DNA of 64,000 nt from Sterolibacterium sp. (GTDB taxonomy: Bacteria > Pseudomonadota > Gammaproteobacteria > Burkholderiales > Rhodocyclaceae), in assembly GCA_028713555.1 (NCBI GenBank), contig JAQTOA010000003.1, positions 1 through 64,000 of the forward strand, read 5' to 3'. Every line of letters begins with the position of its first letter. The first letter of the stretch is position 1. A program made the position numbers and the translations under genes. Of this stretch, positions 37,275 through 45,963 are shown in pieces. Under the pieces are notes generated by a model. The model was given only the letters and a program-made list of their open reading frames with translations, did not search any database and was not told the origin of the DNA.

Positions 37275-38219
37275 CTAGAGCCCGGGGTCCTCGCCCCCGC
37301 CGCTCAGCGTTGCTTCGATCGCCTTGCGCGTCAGGTGCGGGGCGAACAGCTCGATGAATACGTAGGCATAACCGCGCAACCAGGCGTCCTTGCGAATGCC
37401 GATGCGCGTCGTGCTCGACGCGAAGAGATGGGCGGCATCGAGCCTGCGCAAGCCCTTGTCGCGTTCCGGGTCGAAGGCCATTGAAGCCATCAGGCCAATG
37501 CCGAGGCCGAGCGCGACGTAAGTCTTGATGATATCCGCATCAATGGCGGTAAGTACCACATTCGGTTTCAGGTTGCGCACGGCGAAAGCCTGGTTGACCT
37601 TGTTGCGGCCGGCAAAGGAAGAGTCATAGGTGACCAGCGGATAGCGCGCAATGGCTTCGAGCGTCAGTACCCTCTCCTTCAGGATCGGGTGGCGCAGTGG
37701 CGCAACGACGCAATGGTTCCACTGGTAGCAAGGCAGCACCACCAGTTTTTCCGGATATTGGTCGATGGCCTCGGTGGCGATGGCGATATCGGACTTCCCG
37801 GCAATGACCCATTCGCAGATCTGTGTCGGATTGCCTTGGTGCAGTTCCAGGCGCACCCCGGGATAACGTTGCATGAAGGCATGCACCGCCTGAGGCAGAG
37901 CGTAGCGCGCCTGGGTATGAGTGGTGGCGATGGAGAGGCTGCCGGTCATCTCGTTGCTGAATTCGTCGCCGACCTGTTTGAGATTGGCCAACTCGGAAAG
38001 GGCGCGCGCGGCGATGGCAAGAACCTGTTGCCCTGGATCGGTGATGCCTATGAGGCGTTTGCCATGCCGGATAAAAATGTCTACGCCCAATTCCTCCTCC
38101 AGCAGGCGAATTTGCTTGGAGACTCCCGGTTGCGAGGTATATAGCGCAGCAGCGGCTTCCGAGATATTGCAGTTCCGCTTGGCGACTTCATGAACGTAAC
38201 GCAGTTGTTGGATATTCAT
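37275..38219 (-). CDS. cysB: CysB-family LysR-type regulator, copy 1
   Basis: A 314-residue LysR-type protein. The N-terminus [37 protein letters not shown] matches CysB/Cbl. The effector domain has [14 protein letters not shown], the segment that contacts sulfate or acetylserine in CysB. It should activate sulfur-assimilation genes under sulfur limitation. It is divergent from cysI with a 105-base shared control region. A longer frame starting at 38258 is not supported. Confidence 0.92.
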   Translation of the reverse strand: MNIQQLRYVHEVAKRNCNISEAAAALYTSQPGVSKQIRLLEEELGVDIFIRHGKRLIGITDPGQQVLAIAARALSELANLKQVGDEFSNEMTGSLSIATTHTQARYALPQAVHAFMQRYPGVRLELHQGNPTQICEWVIAGKSDIAIATEAIDQYPEKLVVLPCYQWNHCVVAPLRHPILKERVLTLEAIARYPLVTYDSSFAGRNKVNQAFAVRNLKPNVVLTAIDADIIKTYVALGLGIGLMASMAFDPERDKGLRRLDAAHLFASSTTRIGIRKDAWLRGYAYVFIELFAPHLTRKAIEATLSGGGEDPGL

Positions 38220-38253
38220 GGGGCTATATATCAATTGATTATTTGTATTAAAC

Positions 38254-38269
38254 AACAAAGTATTTTGTT
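38254..38269. promoter_or_regulatory. Palindrome in the cysB-cysI control region
   Basis: AACAAA, four bases, TTTGTT: a perfect six-base inverted repeat in an AT-rich stretch midway between the divergent cysB and cysI starts. It fits the general form of a LysR-type operator. CysB sites are poorly conserved, so the assignment is only inferred. Confidence 0.4.
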
Positions 38270-38324
38270 CGTCTATAGCAACTCGCTACCATGCACTGCA
38301 CCAAACGGCTTTTCGAGACACATT

Positions 38325-40016
38325 ATGTATCGCTATAACGACATCGACCGCCTGCTCGTACGCCAACGCGTCACGCAGTTCCGCGACCAGACGCGGCGCC
38401 ATCTTGCCGGCGAACTGAGCGTGGACGAGTTCCGCCCGCTGCGCCTGCAAAACGGCCTCTACATCCAGCGCCATGCGCCGATGCTGCGTCTGGCCATTCC
38501 GTATGGACTGCTCTCCAGCAAACAGTTGCGCACGCTGGCCAGCGTCACGCGCACCTTCGATCGCGGCTCGGCCCATTTCAGCACGCGCCAGAATCTCCAG
38601 TTGAATTGGCCCGAATTGGCGCGGGTGCCCGATATTCTTGAAGAGCTAGCCAATGTGGAGATGCACGCGATCCAGACCTCGGGCAACTGCATCCGCAATA
38701 TCACCACCGATCCGCTGGCCGGCGTCGCCTTGCAGGAAGTTTCCGATCCGCGCCCCTGGGCCGAGATTCTGCGCCAGTGGTCCACCTTCCACCCGGAGTT
38801 CGCCTACTTGCCGCGCAAGTTCAAGATTGCCGTCAGCGGCGGCCCGGACGACGCGGCGAATGTGCGCATCCACGATCTCGGCTTGCAACTGGTGAAGAAT
38901 GCCGAAGGCGAAGTTGGCTTCCGCGTGTGGGTGGGCGGCGGTCTCGGCCGCACGCCGATCCTGGCCAAGGTGTTGCGCGAGTTTCTGCCGTGGCCGCATC
39001 TACTGACCTATTTCGACGCCGTTCTGCGCCTGTATAACCTGCATGGCCGGCGCGACGACATGTACAAGGCGCGCATCAAGATCCTGGTTCAGTCGCTCGG
39101 CATCGAGGAATTCGCGCACCAGGTCGAGGCGGAATGGGCGCACCTCAAGGATGGCCCGGCGACGCTGACCGAAGCTGAAGTGGCGCGCGTTGCCGCCCAC
39201 TTCGCGCCGCCGGAATACGAAACGCTGCCGAAACTCGATGCCGGCTTCGAATCCGCCAAACGCCACGACGCCGAATTCGCCGCCTGGGCCGCCCGTAATG
39301 TACATGAACATCGCGTGCCGGGATATGCCGCCGTGACCTTGTCGCTCAAGGCGACTGGGCACGCGCCGGGCGATGCGACCTCCGAACAGATGGAAATCGT
39401 CGCCGATCTGGCCGAGCGTTTCGGCTTTGCCGAGATTCGCACGACAGTGCAGCAGAACCTGGTGCTGCCGGATATCAGGAAGCGCGATCTGTTCAGTCTT
39501 TGGCAAGCGGCGCGCGCCGCCGGCCTGGCGACGCCGAATGTCGGCCTGCTCACCGACATCGTCGCCTGCCCCGGCGGCGACTACTGCTCGCTCGCCAATG
39601 CCAAATCGCTACCGCTGGCGGCGGCGCTGCAGCAGCGCTTTTCCGACCGCGCGCAAGTTGCGGATCTCGGCGAGATCAAGCTCAACATTTCCGGTTGCGT
39701 CAATGCCTGCGGTCACCACCATGTCGGCCACATTGGCCTCCTCGGCGTCGACAAGCAAGGCGAGGAACACTACCAGATTACGCTCGGCGGCGCCTGGGGA
39801 ATCGAAGCCGCGCTCGGTAAAGTGATCGGCCCCGCGGTGCTGGCCGAGGAAGTCCCGCAGGCCATCGAGTGGATCGTCGACAACTACCGCGTCTATCGTC
39901 GTCCGCATGAACGCTTTATCGACACGCTGAAACGTATCGGCACCGAGAGTTTCCGCGACGCCGCTTATGGCAATGCCGAATCTGGCCAGGATGCAAAGGA
40001 AATCTCAAATGGCTAA
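38325..40016 (+). CDS. cysI: Sulfite reductase hemoprotein (nitrite/sulfite reductase family)
   Basis: The 563-residue protein has two ferredoxin-like and siroheme domains. Substrate-binding parts are FSTRQNLQLNW and IQTSGNCIRNITTDPLAG. The siroheme/4Fe-4S cysteines are in VACPGGDYC and GCVNACGHHHVGHIG. The context with DUF934 and CysH argues for sulfite rather than nitrite. No flavoprotein (CysJ) gene is present, so the electron donor may be ferredoxin or an unlinked subunit. The start at 38325 (MYRYNDIDRL) is the family N-terminus. Confidence 0.92.
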   Translation: MYRYNDIDRLLVRQRVTQFRDQTRRHLAGELSVDEFRPLRLQNGLYIQRHAPMLRLAIPYGLLSSKQLRTLASVTRTFDRGSAHFSTRQNLQLNWPELARVPDILEELANVEMHAIQTSGNCIRNITTDPLAGVALQEVSDPRPWAEILRQWSTFHPEFAYLPRKFKIAVSGGPDDAANVRIHDLGLQLVKNAEGEVGFRVWVGGGLGRTPILAKVLREFLPWPHLLTYFDAVLRLYNLHGRRDDMYKARIKILVQSLGIEEFAHQVEAEWAHLKDGPATLTEAEVARVAAHFAPPEYETLPKLDAGFESAKRHDAEFAAWAARNVHEHRVPGYAAVTLSLKATGHAPGDATSEQMEIVADLAERFGFAEIRTTVQQNLVLPDIRKRDLFSLWQAARAAGLATPNVGLLTDIVACPGGDYCSLANAKSLPLAAALQQRFSDRAQVADLGEIKLNISGCVNACGHHHVGHIGLLGVDKQGEEHYQITLGGAWGIEAALGKVIGPAVLAEEVPQAIEWIVDNYRVYRRPHERFIDTLKRIGTESFRDAAYGNAESGQDAKEISNG

Positions 40017-40539
40017 TCTATCCACCAAGCTCATCAGGGATCGTGTCATCGTTGAAGACACTTGGCAGGTGCTGACGCTGATTGCCGACGACACTCCGGA
40101 AACTGTCGGCTTGCCGGCCGGCCCGTTGCTGGTGCCCCTGCCTGTCTGGCAAGCGCGCAAGAGCGAACTCGTCCGGCGCAAGCGGGAACAGGGCGAACCG
40201 CTCGGCATCTGGCTCGATACCCAGGACGATCCGGCGGACATCGACGCTAACCTTGACGACTTCAGCGTCGTCGGTGTTCGTTTCCCTCTCGCCAGCGATG
40301 GCCGCGGCTATTCCATCGCCACTTTGCTGCGCACCCGCTACGGTTACCGCGGAGAATTGAGAGCTTTCGGCAGTATCGGTCGCGATCACCTCCATTACCT
40401 TTGGCGTGTCGGTTTCGATTCCTTTGCGGTCAAACAACCGGAGCTTGCCATCGCCAGCCTGGACGATTTTTCCGAAGCTTATCAGGCCGCTGCCAACCAG
40501 CCCCTGCCACTATTCCTGCGTCGCGCTCTGAGCGCCTGA
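40009..40539 (+). CDS. DUF934 family protein
   Basis: A 176-residue protein of the family found between cysI and cysH in many proteobacteria. Typical segments are PLLVPLPVWQARKSEL, GIWLDTQDDPADI and FPLASDGRGYSIATLLRTRYGYRGELRAFG. It is thought to help sulfite reduction, but its biochemical function is not known to me. It overlaps the end of cysI by 8 bases and lies 10 bases before cysH, so the three are one operon. Confidence 0.9.
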   Translation: MANLSTKLIRDRVIVEDTWQVLTLIADDTPETVGLPAGPLLVPLPVWQARKSELVRRKREQGEPLGIWLDTQDDPADIDANLDDFSVVGVRFPLASDGRGYSIATLLRTRYGYRGELRAFGSIGRDHLHYLWRVGFDSFAVKQPELAIASLDDFSEAYQAAANQPLPLFLRRALSA

Positions 40540-40549
40540 AAGAACTGAA

Positions 40550-41266
40550 ATGAACATACTTTTGCAAGATCCTGCGCTTATCAACAGCGTCGCGACAAAA
40601 ACCGTCGCGCTCCGTCACCTGCTTCGCGACATCGCCACGACATTTGCACCGGCGACTTTCGGCACTGGCCTTGGCGCAGAGGGCATGGTGCTTATCGATA
40701 TCATCGCCAGCGAGAAGCTGGCGATTGAAATCTTCACGCTCGACACCGGCCGTCTGCCAACCGAAACTTACGATTTGCTGAGCCGTTTGCGCCGCCACTA
40801 CGGCTTGACGCTGCAACTCTACTATCCGCGTCACGAACTCATCGAAACCTACACGCGCGAAAACGGCATCAATGCGTTCTACGAATCCGTGGCTTTGCGC
40901 AAGGCATGCTGCCATGCCCGTAAGGTTGAACCGCTGCAGCGCGCCCTGGCCGGCAAGAAAGCCTGGATCACCGGGCTGCGCGCCGGACAGGCTGCCACTC
41001 GCACAAATTTGGCGCAGCGCGAGTTTGACAGCGCCAACCAGCTTGAAAAATTTAGCCCGCTGGCCGACTGGACGGAACACGAAGTCTGGGCCTACATCCA
41101 TGCCAACAACGTTCCCTACAACGCGCTACACGATCAACACTATCCGAGTATTGGCTGCGCCCCGTGCACGCGCGCCATTGCTCCGGGCGAAGAGATTAGG
41201 GCGGGACGCTGGTGGTGGGAGGATCCGTTAAGCAAGGAATGCGGATTGCATGTCAAGCGCGCTTGA
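40550..41266 (+). CDS. cysH: Adenylyl-sulfate (APS) reductase, iron-sulfur type
   Basis: A 238-residue CysH. The pairs Cys120-Cys121 ([12 protein letters not shown]) and Cys203-Cys206 (GCAPCTR) mark the 4Fe-4S form that reduces APS directly, and Cys231 (ECGLH) is the catalytic cysteine. Family segments [14 protein letters not shown] and [12 protein letters not shown] are intact. It converts APS to sulfite for CysI. Use of APS means no APS kinase is needed; the sulfurylase genes lie outside this window. Confidence 0.95.
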   Translation: MNILLQDPALINSVATKTVALRHLLRDIATTFAPATFGTGLGAEGMVLIDIIASEKLAIEIFTLDTGRLPTETYDLLSRLRRHYGLTLQLYYPRHELIETYTRENGINAFYESVALRKACCHARKVEPLQRALAGKKAWITGLRAGQAATRTNLAQREFDSANQLEKFSPLADWTEHEVWAYIHANNVPYNALHDQHYPSIGCAPCTRAIAPGEEIRAGRWWWEDPLSKECGLHVKRA

Positions 41267-41275
41267 TGAGAAACC

Positions 41276-41306
41276 AAATCGCGGCGACCTCGCGATTTAT
41301 TTTATT
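41276..41306 (+). terminator. Intrinsic terminator after cysH
   Basis: An eight-base inverted repeat (AAATCGCG / CGCGATTT, 41276-41298) is followed by ATTTTATT. It begins 10 bases after the cysH stop and separates the cysI operon from cysK. Confidence 0.65.
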
Positions 41307-41393
41307 CGCCGCCAGCAGCGCTGGAAACTGTTAAATTACCGCTCCGTTTCAGGCCGGACCTCTATCCGGTCCCTATTCTTCTCTGGAGGCCCC

Positions 41394-42368
41394 ATGACTA
41401 TTTACGCAGACAATGCCCAATCGATTGGGCACACTCCACTGATTCGTCTCAACCGCGTGACCGACGGGGCGGCAGCCACCGTGTTGGCCAAGATCGAAGG
41501 CCGCAACCCCGCCTATTCGGTAAAGTGCCGCATCGGCGCCGCCATGGTGGCGGATGCGGAGCGGCAGGGGCTATTGGGTCCGGGCAAGGAACTCGTCGAA
41601 CCCACCAGCGGCAATACTGGCATCGCACTGGCCTTCGTCGCCGCGGCGAAGGGGATCCCGCTGACGCTCACCATGCCGGAAACCATGAGCATCGAGCGGC
41701 GCAAATTGCTCGTTGCCTTCGGCGCCAAGCTGGTTCTCACCGAAGGCGCCAAGGGCATGAATGGCGCTATCGCCAAGGCGACTGAAATTGCCGCCACCGA
41801 TCCGAACCGTTATGTCTTGCTCCAGCAATTCAAAAACCCCGCCAACCCAGCCATCCACGAACAGACCACGGGGCCGGAAATCTGGGACGACACGCAGGGC
41901 AAAATCGATATCCTCGTTTCCGGCGTCGGCACCGGCGGCACCATTACCGGCGTTTCCCGTTATATCAAGAAGACGCGCGGCAAAACCATCGTCTCGGTGG
42001 CGGTGGAGCCCAGTGCCAGTCCGGTGCTGACCCAGACTCGGGCTGGCGAACCAGTGAAGCCTGGACCCCACAGGATCCAGGGCATCGGTGCGGGCTTCGT
42101 GCCGGAAGTGCTGGATCTCTCGCTGGTGGATGAGATAGAGCAGGTAAGCAACGAGGAGGCGGTTCTGTATGCCCGCCGGCTCACCCAAGAGGAAGGGATA
42201 CTCTCCGGCATCTCCTGCGGTGCGGCGGTGGCGGCCGCGGTGAGAATCGCGAAACGACCGCAGAACGCCGGCAAGACCATCGTGGCGATACTGCCGGATT
42301 CTGGCGAACGTTACCTGAGTTCCATTCTCTTCGAGGGCATGTTCGACGCCGCCGGTACGGCGCTATGA
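41394..42368 (+). CDS. cysK: Cysteine synthase
   Basis: A 324-residue fold-type II PLP enzyme. The PLP lysine lies in [14 protein letters not shown], and the family motifs [22 protein letters not shown] and [11 protein letters not shown] are present. It makes cysteine from O-acetylserine and sulfide. The start at 41394 (MTIYADN) has GGAGG in place; the longer frame from 41250 overlaps the cysH end and is not conserved. A terminator precedes it, so it has its own promoter. Confidence 0.95.
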   Translation: MTIYADNAQSIGHTPLIRLNRVTDGAAATVLAKIEGRNPAYSVKCRIGAAMVADAERQGLLGPGKELVEPTSGNTGIALAFVAAAKGIPLTLTMPETMSIERRKLLVAFGAKLVLTEGAKGMNGAIAKATEIAATDPNRYVLLQQFKNPANPAIHEQTTGPEIWDDTQGKIDILVSGVGTGGTITGVSRYIKKTRGKTIVSVAVEPSASPVLTQTRAGEPVKPGPHRIQGIGAGFVPEVLDLSLVDEIEQVSNEEAVLYARRLTQEEGILSGISCGAAVAAAVRIAKRPQNAGKTIVAILPDSGERYLSSILFEGMFDAAGTAL

Positions 42369-42450
42369 TTTTGACATCATCCTGCCGGATTTCGACGATG
42401 ACCATGCAGGCGCACTTGCCGACTCCGGGCAGCGCGAAGGTCGGGTATTC

Positions 42451-42705
42451 TTAGGAAGCCGAGACATTCTGTTGCGTTGCATGGTTCTCCGGCCGCAACT
42501 TGCGCTTGGCCAGTACGCCGATCACCAGGGTCGGGATCAGCATGCCGAAAAAGGTTTGGATGAAGGTCGCCGTGAAATCCTCGGGGCTGGAGGCAGCCAG
42601 GTACATGGCCACACAGAGTTCGGCCAGCACCAAAATATTGATGATGACCGCCAGTAGCCACTGTCGGGGGTGGTTTGCTACGTCGACTTGGATAACGGGA
42701 TCCAT
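42451..42705 (-). CDS. Small membrane protein of the TSUP cassette
   Basis: An 84-residue protein with two hydrophobic segments (WLLAVIINILVLAELCVAMYLA and FIQTFFGMLIPTLVIGVLA) and a polar C-terminus. No family recognised. The start follows GGAG. It is the last gene of a four-gene minus-strand group with a lipoprotein, a TSUP permease and another small membrane protein, but a strong stem-loop precedes it. Confidence 0.7.
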   Translation of the reverse strand: MDPVIQVDVANHPRQWLLAVIINILVLAELCVAMYLAASSPEDFTATFIQTFFGMLIPTLVIGVLAKRKLRPENHATQQNVSAS

Positions 42706-42725
42706 GGGCCTTCTCCAGTCTTGTC

Positions 42726-42767
42726 ATTCGATCCACGGCCGGTTGTCAAACCGACCTTGGATCGAAT
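42726..42767 (-). terminator. Strong stem-loop within the TSUP cassette
   Basis: An almost perfect 19-base inverted repeat (arms from ATTCGATCCA to CCGGTT and from AACCG to TGGATCGAAT) with a four-base loop. It begins 4 bases past the lipoprotein stop and ends 21 bases before the next start. It may partly terminate transcription or protect the upstream mRNA. Confidence 0.6.
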
Positions 42768-42771
42768 CAGG

Positions 42772-43368
42772 TTACTTCTTATAGATGTCGGTCTGAGTGA
42801 TGTTCATGAAACGCAGGGACTTGCCCTCTTCATTGTAATAGAGGCGCACTTCATCGCCGGCATCCCAGGTGGAATCCGGCAACCCGAGGTACTCCTCGGG
42901 GAGACTGAGAGTCTCGACAACCTTCAGCCGGCGGGAGTAGATGGTCACGGTCTTCTGTTGCTTGTCGACCACCGGGAATTTCTTGCCCTTGACGAGCGGG
43001 TCGTCCCGCTCCACGCCCGTTTTCTTTTCGACCGGCTTGAAATCGATCGCCTTGAAATTCTGGGTCTGGGGGTCAAAGATGGTAACCTGATTCTTTTCCA
43101 CGTCCAGCTTCATGCGTCCGCCAGCCTTGGGCAGCGGCCCAATTTCCCTCGGATCGACGGGCAGCGCGTAGGTTAGAGGCGGCAGGTGGGAATAATCCGG
43201 ATTGAGCGCGTTGGCCTTATTGTCCCGGATGATGGTCACCAGTTTCCTGTCCTTGTCGAAAGCGACCACCCTGCCCTGAACCACTTTGCCGGATTCCGCG
43301 CACCCGAACAGAAAAGCAAGTGGCAAGGCAGCGAGTAGGCATAGCCAGTATCCGATCTTCTTCAACAT
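42772..43368 (-). CDS. Putative lipoprotein of the TSUP cassette
   Basis: The 198-residue protein has a signal peptide with a lipobox LFGC at about residue 20, so it should be anchored to a membrane facing the periplasm. The mature part is beta-rich (GRVVAFDKDRKLVTIIRDNK, LDVEKNQVTIFDPQTQ, KQQKTVTIYSRRLKVVE) and looks like three repeats of a short strand pattern. It resembles DUF4881 lipoproteins found beside TSUP permeases in sulfate reducers, from memory only. Function unknown. Confidence 0.75.
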   Translation of the reverse strand: MLKKIGYWLCLLAALPLAFLFGCAESGKVVQGRVVAFDKDRKLVTIIRDNKANALNPDYSHLPPLTYALPVDPREIGPLPKAGGRMKLDVEKNQVTIFDPQTQNFKAIDFKPVEKKTGVERDDPLVKGKKFPVVDKQQKTVTIYSRRLKVVETLSLPEEYLGLPDSTWDAGDEVRLYYNEEGKSLRFMNITQTDIYKK

Positions 43369-43412
43369 GTCATCCTCATTAAGGGCATACGTGGGGATTT
43401 CGCAGCCGGCGA

Positions 43413-44468
43413 TCAAGCGTTACGCTTCTTCATGGCCACCTCCTTGGCAGCTCCGCGGACCATTTTGACCGTGATGTAGATGGACAGGCCTGCCACCAGG
43501 CTGAGTATCAGGATCGTGGCGATAATATTGCAAATTGCATACAAATCGGGAAAGTAATTGGGGATCAGCTTCAGGAGCACCGAGACGAAACAGCCAACCA
43601 CAGCCCAGCCGAAGGCGGCTCGGATGCCGTAGCCCTTGATGTACTTGGTGGCAACCGAACCGACTTGGGCGCCCATGGCCGCGCCCACCAGCATGATAAT
43701 GGCGGCCACCAGTTCCACGCGGCCCTTGTAGGTGTAAGTGGCTGCGCCGTAGAGGCCGGAGATCATGACCTCGAAGAGATCGGTGCCAACGGCCACGTGG
43801 GTCGGGCAACCGAGGATATACATCAGGGCGGGCATGCGGATCAGGCCGCCGCCGATGCCCAGTACGCCGGCCAGCCATCCCGTGAAGAAGGCCAGCATGA
43901 TCGGAAGCCAGACCGAACAGGTGATTCCCGAGGCTTTCAGATGCACCATGGGGGGGATATTGATCTTGTGAAAGGTCTTGTGCCATTCGTGGCCTGTCGC
44001 AAGTTTGTCGATTTCCCTGCCCGCAGCCATGGCTTCGCGTTCCTTGCGGCGCTGCTTGGCGACATCGGCAAACACCGCCCACGCGACCAGGGCCAGCAGC
44101 ACCAGGTACATCCACCGCACCACCGGTCCGACCTGGCCGATGCGCTCCAGCCACATGATCATCTGAGCACCGACCTCGAAGCCGACCACCGTACCGACGA
44201 TCATGATGCAACCAAGTTTATAGTCCACGTTGCCGAACTTGCCGTGGCGCATGGTGGAGATCAGGGATTTTCCGGCCATGTGGGCGATATCGGTGCCGAT
44301 GGCGAACGCCATGGGGAATCCTAAAATATTGAGGCCGGGGGTCACCATCCACGCACCACCCATACCGAAAAAGCCACCGATGACGCCCACACCGGCACCC
44401 AGGATAACGAGCCCCGGCCAGAAGACTTCCACGCCCGCGATAGGCATGAGGACATACAACCAATCCAT
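43413..44468 (-). CDS. TSUP (TauE/SafE) family permease
   Basis: A 351-residue inner-membrane protein with about eight hydrophobic segments. The two repeats carry GVGVIGGFFGMGGAWMVTPGLNILG and GWLAGVLGIGGGLIRMPALMYILGCP, typical for this family, which moves anions such as sulfite, sulfate, thiosulfate or organosulfonates. A hydrophilic loop of about 40 residues (KQRRKEREAMAAGREIDKLATG) separates the halves. Its place within a sulfur gene island supports a sulfur oxyanion as substrate; direction of transport is unknown. Confidence 0.88.
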   Translation of the reverse strand: MDWLYVLMPIAGVEVFWPGLVILGAGVGVIGGFFGMGGAWMVTPGLNILGFPMAFAIGTDIAHMAGKSLISTMRHGKFGNVDYKLGCIMIVGTVVGFEVGAQMIMWLERIGQVGPVVRWMYLVLLALVAWAVFADVAKQRRKEREAMAAGREIDKLATGHEWHKTFHKINIPPMVHLKASGITCSVWLPIMLAFFTGWLAGVLGIGGGLIRMPALMYILGCPTHVAVGTDLFEVMISGLYGAATYTYKGRVELVAAIIMLVGAAMGAQVGSVATKYIKGYGIRAAFGWAVVGCFVSVLLKLIPNYFPDLYAICNIIATILILSLVAGLSIYITVKMVRGAAKEVAMKKRNA

Positions 44469-44544
44469 GCCGATTCCTCTTTACTAAGCGGTAACGTGTG
44501 AGTCGGTCAATATAAGAGTAAGAGCGAGATCGATGGATTCCGCT

Positions 44545-44877
44545 TCAGTGCTCCGCAAGCTCGCGCGACTTGAGGTCGATGCCGATGAGCCGCATGATAA
44601 AGTCGGCCACTATCCCGAAAATGCTCCCGATAAGGGGAATCAGGACGACGGTCAGGATAGTGAAGTACAGGTGGCTCTCGTTGTAGAGATTCGCCCACCA
44701 GGCCATGACTCCCGAGAGATTTCTGGAGTCGGCCACGATAACGATGAGTCCATCACTCCCCCCTGCCGCCAAAACCGTCTGTGCGGTCATCGAGAGAATG
44801 GACAGGATCAGCGCGACTCTTTTTAACACCGGCATTTTTTTAGTTAATTTGAATTGACGGGTATGCAACAGCACCAT
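44545..44877 (-). CDS. Small membrane protein with signal sequence, first gene of the TSUP cassette
   Basis: A 110-residue protein with an N-terminal signal-like helix (RVALILSILSMTAQTVLA) and a second, C-terminal membrane segment (YFTILTVVLIPLIGSIFGIVADFI). An AGGAGG eight bases before the ATG at 44877 supports this start. No family recognised. It is followed by the TSUP permease 76 bases on. It may be an accessory subunit. Confidence 0.7.
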   Translation of the reverse strand: MVLLHTRQFKLTKKMPVLKRVALILSILSMTAQTVLAAGGSDGLIVIVADSRNLSGVMAWWANLYNESHLYFTILTVVLIPLIGSIFGIVADFIMRLIGIDLKSRELAEH

Positions 44878-45321
44878 GACTCTCCTCCTTCTGGAAGTTG
44901 GCTTAATGCAATGGTAGTGAGAACAAGATAACTACGAGTGAGCAACAAGAAGTTTTAATCGCAGGAGAAGGAAATATTGCCGGACTTATCGTCGCCAACG
45001 GGTAGCGGCGCTATTCAGCCGACGGCGCAGCGCGGATTAGCGGCTTTTTGCTGACTCTCCATCAGTCGTCGTCATGCCAGGCATGTTGCACTTTTCTGCG
45101 CTGTTCTTCGAGACAAGGGAAATTCTGTGGGTTCCAGCTTGGAATCGGCAGGACGCCTTATCAATGCGGCAACTGTGGCACGGCCGAATGCCCGGGCCTG
45201 GCCGTTGATCTGTACAGTATTGGCAGTTCGCCGTTGGGCGGGGGAAGTTACCTAAAAAGCCAGCGCAATAAGAGGCCTTCAGGGATTAATCAAGGCAGGT
45301 AGCTCGCCGAACAGTTGGTTC
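44878..45321. other. Intergenic region between the TSUP cassette and the response regulator
   Basis: This stretch holds the cassette promoter on the minus strand and the 3' flank of the response regulator gene. A cysteine-rich plus-strand frame from a TTG at 45048 is present but has no ribosome binding site and was rejected. No clear terminator or operator seen. Confidence 0.4.
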
Positions 45322-45963
45322 CTAGTCTGCGATCAGTCCGTTGTGAATCGCATAGCGGGTGAGTTCGGCGACGTTGTGCAAGCCGAGCTTGCGCATAATA
45401 TTGCGCCGATGCACGTCGACGGTGGTCTCGGCGATGTGCAACTCCGTGGAGATCTGCGGCGAGGTGCATCCTTCGGCGACGAGTTTCAGCACTTGGCGTT
45501 CCCGGGCGCTGAGCTGGACGGCTAACTTGATTTTGCCGTTGCTTCCGGACAGGTCGGCAACGAGTACTCTGGCAACATCGGGACAATAATAGCTGCGGTT
45601 GTTTTGCACGGCTTCGATCGCCCGCAGCAATTCTTCAGCAGCTCCGGCCTTGGTGACATAAGCGGAGGCTCCCGCGCTCATCATGTCCTCTACATACTGC
45701 CGACTGGAGAAAGCCGACAGCGCGATCACCTTGATTCCCGGACAGGAAGCATGGAGCCGCCGCGTCGTTTCGATGCCGTTCATGCCGGGCATGCCAATGT
45801 CCATACAAACGATATCTGGCGAGGTTTCACGAGCCAAATCAACTACATCGTTGCCGTTGCCGGTTTCCGCCACGACTTCAAGGTTTGCTGTATTTTTCAG
45901 CATGCTCTTGAGCGCATCTCGAAACAATTGATGGTCATCGGCAAGCAAAATGCGCAACTTCAT
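45322..45963 (-). CDS. NarL/FixJ-type response regulator
   Basis: A 213-residue regulator: receiver domain with the acidic pair in LLADDHQ and phosphoacceptor Asp55 (VCMDIGMPG), conserved Ser/Ala and Lys in ALSAF and VTKAG, and a LuxR-type helix-turn-helix at the C-terminus (LSARERQVLKLVAEGCTSPQISTELHIAETTVDVHRRNIMRKLGL). It is translationally coupled to the histidine kinase upstream (4-base overlap). Its nearest downstream targets would be the TSUP cassette, which is on the same strand. Confidence 0.92.
   Translation of the reverse strand: MKLRILLADDHQLFRDALKSMLKNTANLEVVAETGNGNDVVDLARETSPDIVCMDIGMPGMNGIETTRRLHASCPGIKVIALSAFSSRQYVEDMMSAGASAYVTKAGAAEELLRAIEAVQNNRSYYCPDVARVLVADLSGSNGKIKLAVQLSARERQVLKLVAEGCTSPQISTELHIAETTVDVHRRNIMRKLGLHNVAELTRYAIHNGLIAD

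Noticed and set aside
45048-45302. Cysteine-rich 84-residue plus-strand frame in the gap before the response regulator
   Set aside because: It has many cysteines and looked interesting, but starts with TTG without a ribosome binding site, lacks regular spacing of the cysteines and matches no family I know.
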